From assembly GCA_035528415.1 (NCBI GenBank), contig DATKYQ010000055.1, positions 62,001-126,000 of the forward strand: 64,000 nucleotides of DNA. The letters run 5' to 3'. Positions 53,019 through 60,708 of this stretch are shown piece after piece. This DNA is from DATKYQ01 sp035528415 (GTDB lineage Bacteria > Myxococcota > B64-G9). Under the pieces are notes generated by a model, which saw only the letters and a list, made by a program, of their open reading frames with translations, made no database searches and was not told the DNA's origin. Both the position numbers and the translations under genes were made by a program. The stretch's first letter is position 1; the number at the start of each line of letters is the position of its first letter.

Positions 53019-54974
53019 TCAGTATTGCCGTTGGAAGTTGTAGTAATCCTGCAGCGAGGCGATCAGGTTTTCGACCAGGAACTGGTCGTGCGTGTGAAAG
53101 CCGTACAACTCGCCTGGGCCGGACACGTCCCCGGACACGGCGCCGAGGAAGGCATAGGCCAGCCTCTCGGACAGCACCAGCATGATGCGATAGCGATCAA
53201 TGCTGTCATCGGTCAGAAAGACCCTCGTCAGCGAGGGGTGATCGGAGGCCATGGTTCCCTCCCCGCGCCTGCCCAGGACGAACAGCCTGGCCCGCTTGGC
53301 CTGCGAGAGAACCTTCTCCATCGGCCGCGGTTCGGCGTCGATCACCCCGCCGGCGTCGAAGAGTATTGCCCGCCGATCGGGATTGTCCACGGCCTGAATG
53401 GCCACCTCTTCCTGAATACCCGCAAACACCTGTCTGTCGAAGACGCCGTGGGCGCTGGTGCCGTCCACGTCCTCGGCCAGCCGGAATTCCGAGCTGGCGG
53501 ACTCGAGAGTGCCGAGATAGTCTTCGGGACGTCCCACCAGCACCTCGACCATCTCCCAGAAGTTTTTATCCGAAAGGTGCAGGCGAAAGTACAGGCTCGA
53601 TCGCACCCGGTCCATTTTCTCGCGGCAGACCCCCAGCAAGTCGTCGAAGTCGGTCCCGTCGAGCGGAAAGGTCGCCGAGCCCAGCGTGACGCCGACAGGA
53701 TAGTCGCGGCTTATCTTGCTGATGAAAGGATCCGTCCAGAAGGCCTCACGGCTGCGGCGGATGAACATCTGCGCCCCGAGTGCGTCCGTTTCGGGAAGCA
53801 GGACGTAGTACTCGTAGTCGGAAACCTTGGCCAGTATGTCGGAGTCGCGCACTACCCGCGAGATGCTCTCGGCCAGCTTGCGCGACAGGCGCCCGCATAT
53901 CTCGGCCTTGAAATGCTCGCGCAGAAAATCGAAGCGATCGATCACAACGGCCACCAGCGAAAACGAGCGCCCGTAGCGCCGGGCCTTGTAGATTTCCTTG
54001 CCGGCGTAGTCGATGAAGTAGGTCAGGTTGTAGGCGGTCGAACCCTGGTCTTTGAGCCCCATGCGCTCGAGGGCCTGGAAGCGGCGCGAGTTTTTCAAGC
54101 CGATGGCGGCGAACTCGGCCATGGTGCTGGTGATGTTGCGGTCGCGCTCGCTGAAGTCTTCCCTGAGCTTGTCCAGTAGAACCAGCAGGCCGACGGGCAC
54201 CTGGTCCACCACCAGGGGAATGAAGAGAGCCTCTTTGCCGGGCCGCCGGCCGGGCAACCCGAGCACCAGGGCGGGATTGGCGAAAAAAGGTTGCCCCGCG
54301 CGAAAAGTGGCCAGCAAGGACTCCTCGCCGATCGACACGGAGGCCGGAAAATCGTCCAGCGTCACCAGGCCCCGGTAACCCGCCAGGTTGAACTTCTCGA
54401 CCCCGCCCTCGGAGCGCTCTTCGGGGGAGGTCAGCCACAGCAGCCCTCCCTGCGCGCCGGTGGCCTGGATCATGTGACGCATGATCATCTCGCACAGGTT
54501 CTCGAAATCGAGCGTCGAGAGTATCTCCAAACAGCGCTTGTAGACCGTCTGGGCCTGCAGGTACTGCAGGCTCTCGTCCAGCAGCTTGTTCTGGCGGTCG
54601 AGCAGGCGCCGCCGCTCGAGCAGGCGATCGAGCGTCAAGAGCAGTTCATCGCGATCGACGGGCTTGACCAGGTATTCGAAGACGCCCATGCGCATCGATT
54701 GCACCGCCAGGCGCACGTCGTCCCGCTGGGTGATGACAATAACGTCCACCCAGGGATAGCTGGCGCGAATCTTTTCGGTCAGCACCAGGCCGTCCATGCC
54801 GCTCATCAGCAGGTCGGTTATGACGATGTCGAATCTCTCGCGGTGCAGAAGCGACATGGCCTGCTCGCCGCTGCGCGCGGTCTTGACCCGGTAGCGCCGC
54901 CCCTCGAGAATGTCGCTGAAAAGCTTGAGGTAGAAATCCTCGTCATCGACGAGTAAGACGCCTACTTCGTTCAT
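53019..54974 (-). CDS. Response regulator with GAF and degenerate GGDEF domains, 651 aa
   Basis: The receiver domain has Asp10/Asp11 (VDDED), phospho-Asp near 53 (VITDLLMSGMDG) and KPVDRDE. A GAF-like domain follows at about 140-300 (GAQGGLLWLTSPEER, FIPLVVDQVPVGLLVL). The GGDEF-like domain has the metal-binding strand VVIDRFDFL but reads VSDYEYYVLLPET where active enzymes have GGDEFxVLLPET. Diguanylate cyclase activity is therefore unlikely; it may bind or sense nucleotides. A C-terminal domain of about 180 residues is unnamed. The ATG overlaps the dapF stop by 4 bp, and the next response-regulator gene starts 16 bp after this one. Confidence 0.88.
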   Translation of the reverse strand: MNEVGVLLVDDEDFYLKLFSDILEGRRYRVKTARSGEQAMSLLHRERFDIVITDLLMSGMDGLVLTEKIRASYPWVDVIVITQRDDVRLAVQSMRMGVFEYLVKPVDRDELLLTLDRLLERRRLLDRQNKLLDESLQYLQAQTVYKRCLEILSTLDFENLCEMIMRHMIQATGAQGGLLWLTSPEERSEGGVEKFNLAGYRGLVTLDDFPASVSIGEESLLATFRAGQPFFANPALVLGLPGRRPGKEALFIPLVVDQVPVGLLVLLDKLREDFSERDRNITSTMAEFAAIGLKNSRRFQALERMGLKDQGSTAYNLTYFIDYAGKEIYKARRYGRSFSLVAVVIDRFDFLREHFKAEICGRLSRKLAESISRVVRDSDILAKVSDYEYYVLLPETDALGAQMFIRRSREAFWTDPFISKISRDYPVGVTLGSATFPLDGTDFDDLLGVCREKMDRVRSSLYFRLHLSDKNFWEMVEVLVGRPEDYLGTLESASSEFRLAEDVDGTSAHGVFDRQVFAGIQEEVAIQAVDNPDRRAILFDAGGVIDAEPRPMEKVLSQAKRARLFVLGRRGEGTMASDHPSLTRVFLTDDSIDRYRIMLVLSERLAYAFLGAVSGDVSGPGELYGFHTHDQFLVENLIASLQDYYNFQRQY

Positions 54975-55828
54975 TGTTCTCTGGCCGGCAGAGCGGGCAA
55001 TTCGCCCGTGAACACTTGGGTGGCCGGGCCGCGCATCCAGACGGTGGAGAGATTTTCGGCGATGGTGATAAACAGGCTGCCGCCCGGTAAATTGACCGCT
55101 ATTTCGCGGTCGAAATCAACTTTGCCTGCCAGGGCCGCGGCGGCCGCCGACGAGCAGGCGCCCGTTCCGCAGGCCTTGGTGATGCCGCAGCCGCGTTCCC
55201 AGACAACCAGGTCGATCTCGGTGCGGGTCTTGACCTCGGCCAGGTCGACGTTGACGCGCCGGGGAAACAGGGGATGGGTCTCCAACAGCGCGCCGCGCTT
55301 GCGCGCCAGGGAAAGGTCGGCCTTCTCGAAAAGGACCAGGTGCGGGGTGCCGACCGAGACGGCCGTGACGTTGAAGCTCAGATCGCCAAGCTCGATGTCC
55401 TGTTGGATGCAGCGCCCCTCGCCCTGCATGGGGATCTCGGAGCGATCGAGGATCACCGGGCCCATGTTGACGTTGACCGTCTCGACCTCGCCCCCGGCGC
55501 CGAGGCGCACCTCGCAGGACAGCACGCCTCCTCCGGTTTCGATGGTAACCGGAGATTCTTCCCAGCGCCCCGCATCGAAGAGATATTTCACGAAGCAGCG
55601 AATGCCGTTGCCGCACATTTCGGGCTCGGAGCCGTCGGCGTTGTAGACGTGCATGCGAAAATCGCCCGATTCGGACGGCAGGACGGTCAGGATGCCGTCC
55701 GCTCCGATGCCGATGTTGCGATCGCACAGCAACCTGGCCTGTCCAGATTCGACCAGCAGGCCGCCGCGCATGGCGTCGATAATGACGAAATCGTTGCCCA
55801 ACCCGTGGTACTTGCAAAATGGAATCAT
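54971..55828 (-). CDS. dapF: Diaminopimelate epimerase
   Basis: A 285-aa protein of normal length with both catalytic cysteines: C72 in EMCGNGIRC and C220 in GITKACGTGAC. It converts LL- to meso-diaminopimelate for lysine and cell-wall synthesis in the cytosol. The ATG at 55828 begins MIPFCKYHGLGNDF, the family N-terminus; an open frame 44 codons longer is rejected. AAGG lies just upstream. The stop overlaps the start of the REC-GAF gene by 4 bp, so a housekeeping enzyme is translationally coupled to a two-component regulator pair. It is divergent from the lipoprotein gene at 55979. Confidence 0.96.
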   Translation of the reverse strand: MIPFCKYHGLGNDFVIIDAMRGGLLVESGQARLLCDRNIGIGADGILTVLPSESGDFRMHVYNADGSEPEMCGNGIRCFVKYLFDAGRWEESPVTIETGGGVLSCEVRLGAGGEVETVNVNMGPVILDRSEIPMQGEGRCIQQDIELGDLSFNVTAVSVGTPHLVLFEKADLSLARKRGALLETHPLFPRRVNVDLAEVKTRTEIDLVVWERGCGITKACGTGACSSAAAAALAGKVDFDREIAVNLPGGSLFITIAENLSTVWMRGPATQVFTGELPALPAREQ

Positions 55829-55898
55829 CACCTTGCCTTCCGTCAGCGCCCAAATTAGCGCCCTAGCGCCTATCCTGTCAATAGGTTTCGGTTTTTTT

Positions 55899-55917
55899 GT
55901 ACTCCGTCCCCGTTTAT
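55899..55917 (+). repeat. Border element copy K
   Basis: GTACTCCGTCCCCGTTTAT in the divergent dapF / lipoprotein region. The CATTAGTTC half is replaced by CGTTTATCC. Confidence 0.6.
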
Positions 55918-55978
55918 CCCGTTGATCGGCGTCGCCTGGTGATGTATGTTCGGGTGTCACTATTCAGGAGAGGCTGTC

Positions 55979-56776
55979 ATGCGATGTGTGAAAATTGTTA
56001 CTCCGTCCCTGTTCCTGCTCCTGTTCCTGCTGTTCCTGTTTCTGCTTGGGATGCTTGCGGGGTGTCCTTCGCATACTTTGCTGTCTTTGAAAGATCAGCA
56101 GAGGATCATAAAGACCCGGAGTGGGAATAGCTATTTCTTGAGGTATTCTTGCTTCGTGGGGCCGTTTTTCATCTACGACGATCGTCTTTTGATCTCGGAG
56201 AGGGCCTTCGACGAACGGGTGCTGATCGAAAGCGTCGGCGGCGATCCGATCCTGTCGGCCGAGCCCACGGCGTTGCTGCCGCTGGGTACCCGGGTGACTG
56301 TCCGCGAGATCGAATTTCCCACGGGCTCGGCCATGGCCGACCGCAAGCTGAAATCGCCCCGGCACTTCACCTGGGTGACTCTCGACCGGGCCGGGGTGCA
56401 CGAGACTAAACCTTTGGTGCTGGTACTGACCAACGAGATGCGCAAGCCCGCCGATTTCGACAAGGCGCTCGAGGGCTTTTTGGTAAAAACCGACCCGCGC
56501 CTGGAGTTCGCACAGCTTGCGCCCGAGATTATCAAGGCCATCGACACCAAGCGGGTGGTCCGTGGCATGCGCGCCGGCGCCCTGCTGCGCTCGCGCGCAC
56601 ACCCGGACAAGATCAGCCGCAAGATGGAAGGCAAGGTCAGGCTCGAGCTATGGCACTACGCCAAGGACCGCCTGGTCGAGCTGCGCGACGATACGGTCGA
56701 ATCCGCGCGCGGATTTCCCGAGCTGAAATTGCGGGCGCTTGGAGAACTGAGCAGCGCCTCGACAGAAGAGAAGTGA
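55979..56776 (+). CDS. Lipoprotein of unknown function, 265 aa
   Basis: The ATG at 55979 has AGGAGAG upstream; an ATG 11 codons earlier lacks a good site. The signal is very long and Leu/Phe-rich, ending MLAGC (Cys29). The DNA for the signal core starts with a border-element core (ACTCCGTCCCTG) and continues as CTGTTCCTG-type repeats. The mature protein is a mixed alpha/beta domain with SVGGDPILS, PLGTRVTVREIEFPTG and a C-terminal helical half (RKMEGKVRLELWHYAKDRLVEL). I recognise no family. It is divergent from dapF, and followed 43 bp later by the Kelch-like lipoprotein gene. Confidence 0.75.
   Translation: MRCVKIVTPSLFLLLFLLFLFLLGMLAGCPSHTLLSLKDQQRIIKTRSGNSYFLRYSCFVGPFFIYDDRLLISERAFDERVLIESVGGDPILSAEPTALLPLGTRVTVREIEFPTGSAMADRKLKSPRHFTWVTLDRAGVHETKPLVLVLTNEMRKPADFDKALEGFLVKTDPRLEFAQLAPEIIKAIDTKRVVRGMRAGALLRSRAHPDKISRKMEGKVRLELWHYAKDRLVELRDDTVESARGFPELKLRALGELSSASTEEK
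56009..56047 (+). repeat. Short repeat of CTGTTCCTG in a signal-peptide coding stretch
   Basis: CTGTTCCTG or close variants recur about four times in 39 bp, in frame, coding Leu-Phe-Leu in the signal core. Unit changes would add or remove multiples of three bases. A border-element core (55999-56010) directly precedes it. Confidence 0.6.
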
Positions 56777-56819
56777 TGTTATAGTATTACGGGCACTGAT
56801 TGTTTGTGGGAGGTTTAAA

Positions 56820-58394
56820 ATGCTCAAGAGGATCTTGGGTCTTTCAATACTGTCTGTGGTACTGGCTTCATGCGGCCCACAGGATCCCGGCACGGGCGGG
56901 AAGATCGCCTTCACGTTCGCCCAAAAGGCCATAGACGGACCGTGCCCCGAGCAGGCCGTGGAAAGCCCGGCCCCTCCGTCCCTCGATCGCCTGGAAATCG
57001 AGATCCATCGCGCTGACGGCACGCTGCACTACAGTAAGAGCGTAAGCACAGAAGCCGGCAAGGCGCCCCGGGCCGGCGGCATCCCCGAGGGCGACGACCT
57101 GGAGCTTACGGTTATCGGCTACAGCGGCGGGACGGCCGGCTACAGCGGATCGGCCTCGGGTATCGATATCCAGGCCGGTAAAAACACCACCGCCAGCGTT
57201 TTCATGACCGCCATCGGCGACATGGCCTGCGCTAACCGACCGCTCAGTTCGCCGCGGGCTTTCTTGGCCTCGGCGGCAATGGGTACCACCAGGGGAAACG
57301 GACGCTTCGTCCTGGCCGGCGGAGTCACGGGCGCCGTGGCCGACGGCTGCGGCCCCGGCTGCGAGCTGATGCCGGCCACGGCCTCGGTCGACATCTTCGA
57401 CCCCGGTACGGGCAGCATCTACCCCACCCGACCGATGAACACCCCGCGCGCCTTGGCCAGCGCAACGACGCTCGCCGACGGCCGGGTGCTCGTGGCCGGC
57501 GGCGCCCGCAGGCTTCGGCGCGACCCGGCGGCCGGCCTTCCTGTCTCGGCCGATCCCGAGGATCTGCCGGCCTCTTTCGAGATCTACCTGCCCGATAAAA
57601 AATTGTGGATCGAAAAGCCAATGCCCGAGGGGATGATCTTCCACAGCGCCAGCCTGCTGCCCGACGGCCGCGTGCTGTTGGCGGGCGGCGGCACGGACCT
57701 GACCGGCGACCTGGCTTCCGACCGCGCCTACCTGTTCGACCCCGCCGGCGAGTCGGTCGGCGAGGTCTACAAGGTATCCGCCATCATGAGCGTGCCGCGC
57801 CTGGGTCAGGCGGCGGTACTCACTCCCGGCGGCAAGGTCTTGCTCATCGGCGGCGCGGTCTACCCCACCGCCGCCGAGATCGAGGAGTTTACCCCGGACG
57901 AAAGCGGCGGAGTCTTCTCGGTAAAGAGCCTGACCGGCTCGAAGGGCAACCTGTTCTTCGCGGCCGCCTCGATCATTCCGCTCAGGCCCGACGAGGTGCT
58001 GGTGGCCGGGGGCAGCTTCTTCGACGGCGTCTCCGGCCTGAACCCGCCTTCCAACGGGAACGTGCGCATCCTGAGCCAGATCTCCTCGACCGAGATCCAG
58101 TCGGCCGACGGCCCGCCGATGTCCGACGGGCGCCTGATGTGCCGCTTGGTGGCCACGGCCGACGGAAAACTGGTGATGGCCGGCGGCTTCGGCGACCTGG
58201 CGCTCAACCCGCTGCAGTCGATAGACGCCTTCGACCCCCAGGGCGAGCTTGCCGGCATAGTCCCGCTCAGCGTCGCCCGCGGCGGGGCGGCGGTGCTGGG
58301 AGTCACCGGCGGCCGCGCGCTTCTGGCCGGCGGGCTGGGCCCCGATGGACTGCTCGGCTCGGCGGAACTTTTCACCCCGGCCTACGGCCCCTGA
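56820..58394 (+). CDS. Kelch-like repeat lipoprotein, 524 aa
   Basis: The signal ends VLASC (Cys18). An N-terminal domain with RLEIEIHRADGTLHY and an ELTVIGYSGG strand precedes about six Kelch-like beta-propeller blades. The blades have the repeated pattern DGRVLVAGGARR, DGRVLLAGGGT, GGKVLLIGGAVY, DEVLVAGGSFF, DGKLVMAGGFG and GRALLAGGLG, together with paired TPRALASAT-type strands. Such propellers bind ligands at the cell surface; the ligand is unknown. It is preceded at 43 bp by another lipoprotein gene. A tandem 13-bp duplication overlaps its stop codon, and the PEGA protein gene follows 29 bp later. Confidence 0.87.
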   Translation: MLKRILGLSILSVVLASCGPQDPGTGGKIAFTFAQKAIDGPCPEQAVESPAPPSLDRLEIEIHRADGTLHYSKSVSTEAGKAPRAGGIPEGDDLELTVIGYSGGTAGYSGSASGIDIQAGKNTTASVFMTAIGDMACANRPLSSPRAFLASAAMGTTRGNGRFVLAGGVTGAVADGCGPGCELMPATASVDIFDPGTGSIYPTRPMNTPRALASATTLADGRVLVAGGARRLRRDPAAGLPVSADPEDLPASFEIYLPDKKLWIEKPMPEGMIFHSASLLPDGRVLLAGGGTDLTGDLASDRAYLFDPAGESVGEVYKVSAIMSVPRLGQAAVLTPGGKVLLIGGAVYPTAAEIEEFTPDESGGVFSVKSLTGSKGNLFFAAASIIPLRPDEVLVAGGSFFDGVSGLNPPSNGNVRILSQISSTEIQSADGPPMSDGRLMCRLVATADGKLVMAGGFGDLALNPLQSIDAFDPQGELAGIVPLSVARGGAAVLGVTGGRALLAGGLGPDGLLGSAELFTPAYGP

Positions 58395-58414
58395 GCACAG
58401 GCCCTGAGCACAGG
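58389..58414 (+). repeat. Tandem 13-bp duplication
   Basis: CCCTGAGCACAGG occurs twice in a row. The first copy includes the TGA stop of the Kelch-like gene. The second lies in the short gap before the PEGA-protein gene. Confidence 0.8.
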
Positions 58415-58423
58415 AAGGAAGCC

Positions 58424-59917
58424 ATGCGCAAGGCAATAAAAATATCCGCGCTTCTTACGGGAATGCTGCTTTTGGCCCTGCCCGCGCGCCCGGCCCGGGC
58501 CCAGGCGCTGGCCAGCTTCGCCTTCGGGCGCGGCAAGGCCGCCGCCGGGCAGGCCATCGACGTCCAGCGCTCGCTGCGCGAATTGGTGGACAACACCGGC
58601 TCGTACAAGGGCGTGGATCTGCAGGCCCTGTTGGGCGCGGGAAGCGCCGCCGCGGCCAGGCTGGAATCGATTGACGAAGGCAAGCGCCTTCTAACCAACG
58701 GCAAGGGCGCCTACGAGCAACTCGATCTCGAGCTGGCCCAGAAGAGTTTTATGACGGCGCTTCGCAAGTTCGAATACGGTTACGGCTTTATGGACAAGCC
58801 GGGCCCGTTGCTCGAGTGCCTGATGTACCTGGGCGCCACCTGGGTGCTGGTCGGCGAGCCCGACCGGGCGATTAGCGTGTTCCAGCGGGCCTACGACCTG
58901 CCGGGGCGCAAGGTGCTCGACCCCAATCTTTTCCCGCCCAACATCCAGGAGATCTTCAAGTCGGCCGCCAAGCAGGCCGCTTCCGGCACCATGGGGAAAG
59001 TGACCTTGCTGTCCGTGCCCCAGAACGCGGAGATCTACGTCGACGGTGAATACCGCGGCGGCTCGCCGCTGAAGGCAGTCGATCTTCGGGCAGGCGCGCA
59101 CATGGTAAAGGCGGTCAAGGACGGTTACCTCCCCTGGGGAGGGCACATCAAGGCAGTGGCCGGAAAGAAGCGCACCCTGAGGCTCAAGCTGCAGCCGAGC
59201 GTGCGTCACAAGACCTTCGCCCAGCGCTTCATGCGCCTGGTGGCCGAGATAATGAAAGGCGACCCGGCCGAGGCCTCATCGGAAATGGCCGGTTTCTTAA
59301 AGACCGAGCGCCTGGCGCTGGTGGCGCTTTCAGGCTCGCCTGCCGCGATGACCTTCAAAGGCTACCTGTGCGACACCAGCGGCGCCAAGCTTCAATCGGC
59401 GCACCTGGAAAAGATGCTGGACACGACTTCGCCGGGCTACCCCGACGAGCTGAAGTCGTTTCTGCAAAGTCTGCTGGCCGCAAGGCCGGGGGCCGAGCCT
59501 GAGCCCGTAGCCGAAGGCGCCGAAGGCGCCGAAGAAGAAGGAGCCGCGGCGGCCGCGGCTTTACTGGCCGGCGGCGGGAAGGAAGGCGCCGCGGAAGGCG
59601 GCGCCGAAGGTTTCGGCATTGACCTGAGCGAGGGCAAGCCCGCGGTCGAGGAGAAAGTGGAGCATCCTCCGGAGGAGGAGACCGAAAAGGCAATCGCCGC
59701 AACCGAGACGCCGGAGAAGACCGCCGAGAAGACAATAGAAGAGACCAAGCCCCAGGAGAAAAAAGAGGCCGTGCAGCTAGCCGCGGTCTGGTACAAGCAG
59801 TGGTGGTTCTGGACGGCGGTAGGAGCGGTAGTAGCCGGCGCGGCCGCCACCGGGACATATTTTCTGGTGTCCGGTGGAGACTCGAGCACCGGCGGCCTGG
59901 TGCTGGATATGCACTAG
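58424..59917 (+). CDS. Secreted PEGA-domain protein with C-terminal membrane segment, 497 aa
   Basis: The ATG at 58424 follows AAGGAAG and starts a signal peptide (LLTGMLLLALPARPARAQA). Residues about 75-160 are TPR-like helices (LDLELAQKSFMTALRKF, PDRAISVFQRAYDLPG). A PEGA domain (about 188-240) reads GKVTLLSVPQNAEIYVDGEY. A Glu/Ala-rich linker (EPEPVAEGAEGAEEEG) leads to one membrane helix near the C-terminus (WWFWTAVGAVVAGAAATGTYF). This layout is familiar among myxobacterial envelope proteins of unknown role. A longer open frame starting at 57605 runs through the Kelch-like gene and is rejected. Terminal gene before the exopolysaccharide region. Confidence 0.88.
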   Translation: MRKAIKISALLTGMLLLALPARPARAQALASFAFGRGKAAAGQAIDVQRSLRELVDNTGSYKGVDLQALLGAGSAAAARLESIDEGKRLLTNGKGAYEQLDLELAQKSFMTALRKFEYGYGFMDKPGPLLECLMYLGATWVLVGEPDRAISVFQRAYDLPGRKVLDPNLFPPNIQEIFKSAAKQAASGTMGKVTLLSVPQNAEIYVDGEYRGGSPLKAVDLRAGAHMVKAVKDGYLPWGGHIKAVAGKKRTLRLKLQPSVRHKTFAQRFMRLVAEIMKGDPAEASSEMAGFLKTERLALVALSGSPAAMTFKGYLCDTSGAKLQSAHLEKMLDTTSPGYPDELKSFLQSLLAARPGAEPEPVAEGAEGAEEEGAAAAAALLAGGGKEGAAEGGAEGFGIDLSEGKPAVEEKVEHPPEEETEKAIAATETPEKTAEKTIEETKPQEKKEAVQLAAVWYKQWWFWTAVGAVVAGAAATGTYFLVSGGDSSTGGLVLDMH

Positions 59918-59935
59918 ATACCCTTCAGAAAATCC

Positions 59936-59964
59936 TTGACCTGAACCGCGACATACCCTAGCAT
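59936..59964 (+). promoter_or_regulatory. Candidate promoter for the exopolysaccharide genes
   Basis: TTGACC (59936-59941) and TAGCAT (59959-59964), 17 bp apart. The predicted transcript would have a leader of about 165 nt before the GTG at 60140, including an inverted repeat CATCGG-CCGATG (60073-60086). Confidence 0.4.
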
Positions 59965-60098
59965 CCGTGTTTCGAATCTAAACACCCTGTTATCTCGGTG
60001 AGTTGAGAGAGACGGGGTGCGACTCGATCAACTTGGGTAGTGGTAACCAAAAACATACCTTGTACCGCCGGTCATCGGTCCCGATGTAACCGAGGGGG

Positions 60099-60139
60099 CC
60101 GGAGGCTTATCTAAATCTGGTGGACCCGGAGGCTATCTA
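60099..60139 (+). repeat. Direct repeat of CCGGAGGCT-TATCTA before the MarR start
   Basis: CCGGAGGCTTATCTA at 60099-60113 and CCGGAGGCTATCTA at 60126-60139. Each holds a GGAGG ribosome-binding site; the second serves the GTG start at 60140. Confidence 0.65.
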
Positions 60140-60697
60140 GTGATCCTGGAAGACCAATCCACACTTTCGGTTCTTGAAAGTCTCTCGGGCGGGCCCGATC
60201 TGCACCAGCGCAAGATCGCAGAATGCACCGGCCTGAACCTGGCCAAGGTCAACTTCGTGCTCAGGAAGCTGGTGGACAAGGGCATGGTCAAGTTGCAGCG
60301 TGTACGCGACAACCCGCAAAAGCGCAGGTATCTTTACCTGCTGACGCCCGCCGGTGTGGCCGAGAAGAGCCGGCTGACCTACCATTTCATCAAGCGCAGC
60401 ATGCGCAGCTTTCAGGAAGCCGAGAGAAAAGTGGCCGACGCCATCGAATCGATGGCCGCCCAGGGTGTCACCAGAGTAGTCCTGTGGGGAAACACCGAGA
60501 TCACCGACATGTGCCTGAGACTTTTCGCAACCATGAACGGAGGCATCCAGGTGCTGGGAGTAGTTGACTCTAGCGGCGCCCACCCGCTTTCGGTGCATCC
60601 CGAGCGGGTAGGCGTCATGGACGCCGAGGCGATCTTCGTCTGCGACGATAGGGCCCACGATTTTCCCAGCAACATCCCCGTCTGGAGAATAGAATAG
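60140..60697 (+). CDS. MarR-family EPS-associated transcriptional regulator
   Basis: A 185-aa protein read from a GTG. The N-terminal winged helix (HQRKIAECTGLNLAKVNFVLRK, then LVDKGMVKLQRVRDNPQKRRYLYLLT) is MarR-like. The pattern KRRYLYLLTPAGVAEKSRLT is typical of the MarR_EPS type that opens exopolysaccharide loci. The C-terminal part (WGNTEITDMCLRLFATM, VDSSGAHPLSV, FVCDD) resembles a small nucleotide- or sugar-binding domain. Its role in controlling the downstream dehydrogenase and kinase genes is inferred from position. It ends 11 bp before the next start. Confidence 0.88.
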   Translation: MILEDQSTLSVLESLSGGPDLHQRKIAECTGLNLAKVNFVLRKLVDKGMVKLQRVRDNPQKRRYLYLLTPAGVAEKSRLTYHFIKRSMRSFQEAERKVADAIESMAAQGVTRVVLWGNTEITDMCLRLFATMNGGIQVLGVVDSSGAHPLSVHPERVGVMDAEAIFVCDDRAHDFPSNIPVWRIE

Positions 60698-60708
60698 CGA
60701 GGTAACAA

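Noticed and set aside
57605..58423. In-frame extension of the PEGA-protein gene upstream
   Set aside because: It overlaps the Kelch-like gene in another frame and is Arg-rich. A signal peptide begins at 58424.
60045..60070. GEMM (cyclic-di-GMP) riboswitch because of GGTAGTGGTAACC
   Set aside because: The other conserved blocks (GCAAACC and GCAAAGCC types) are absent upstream.
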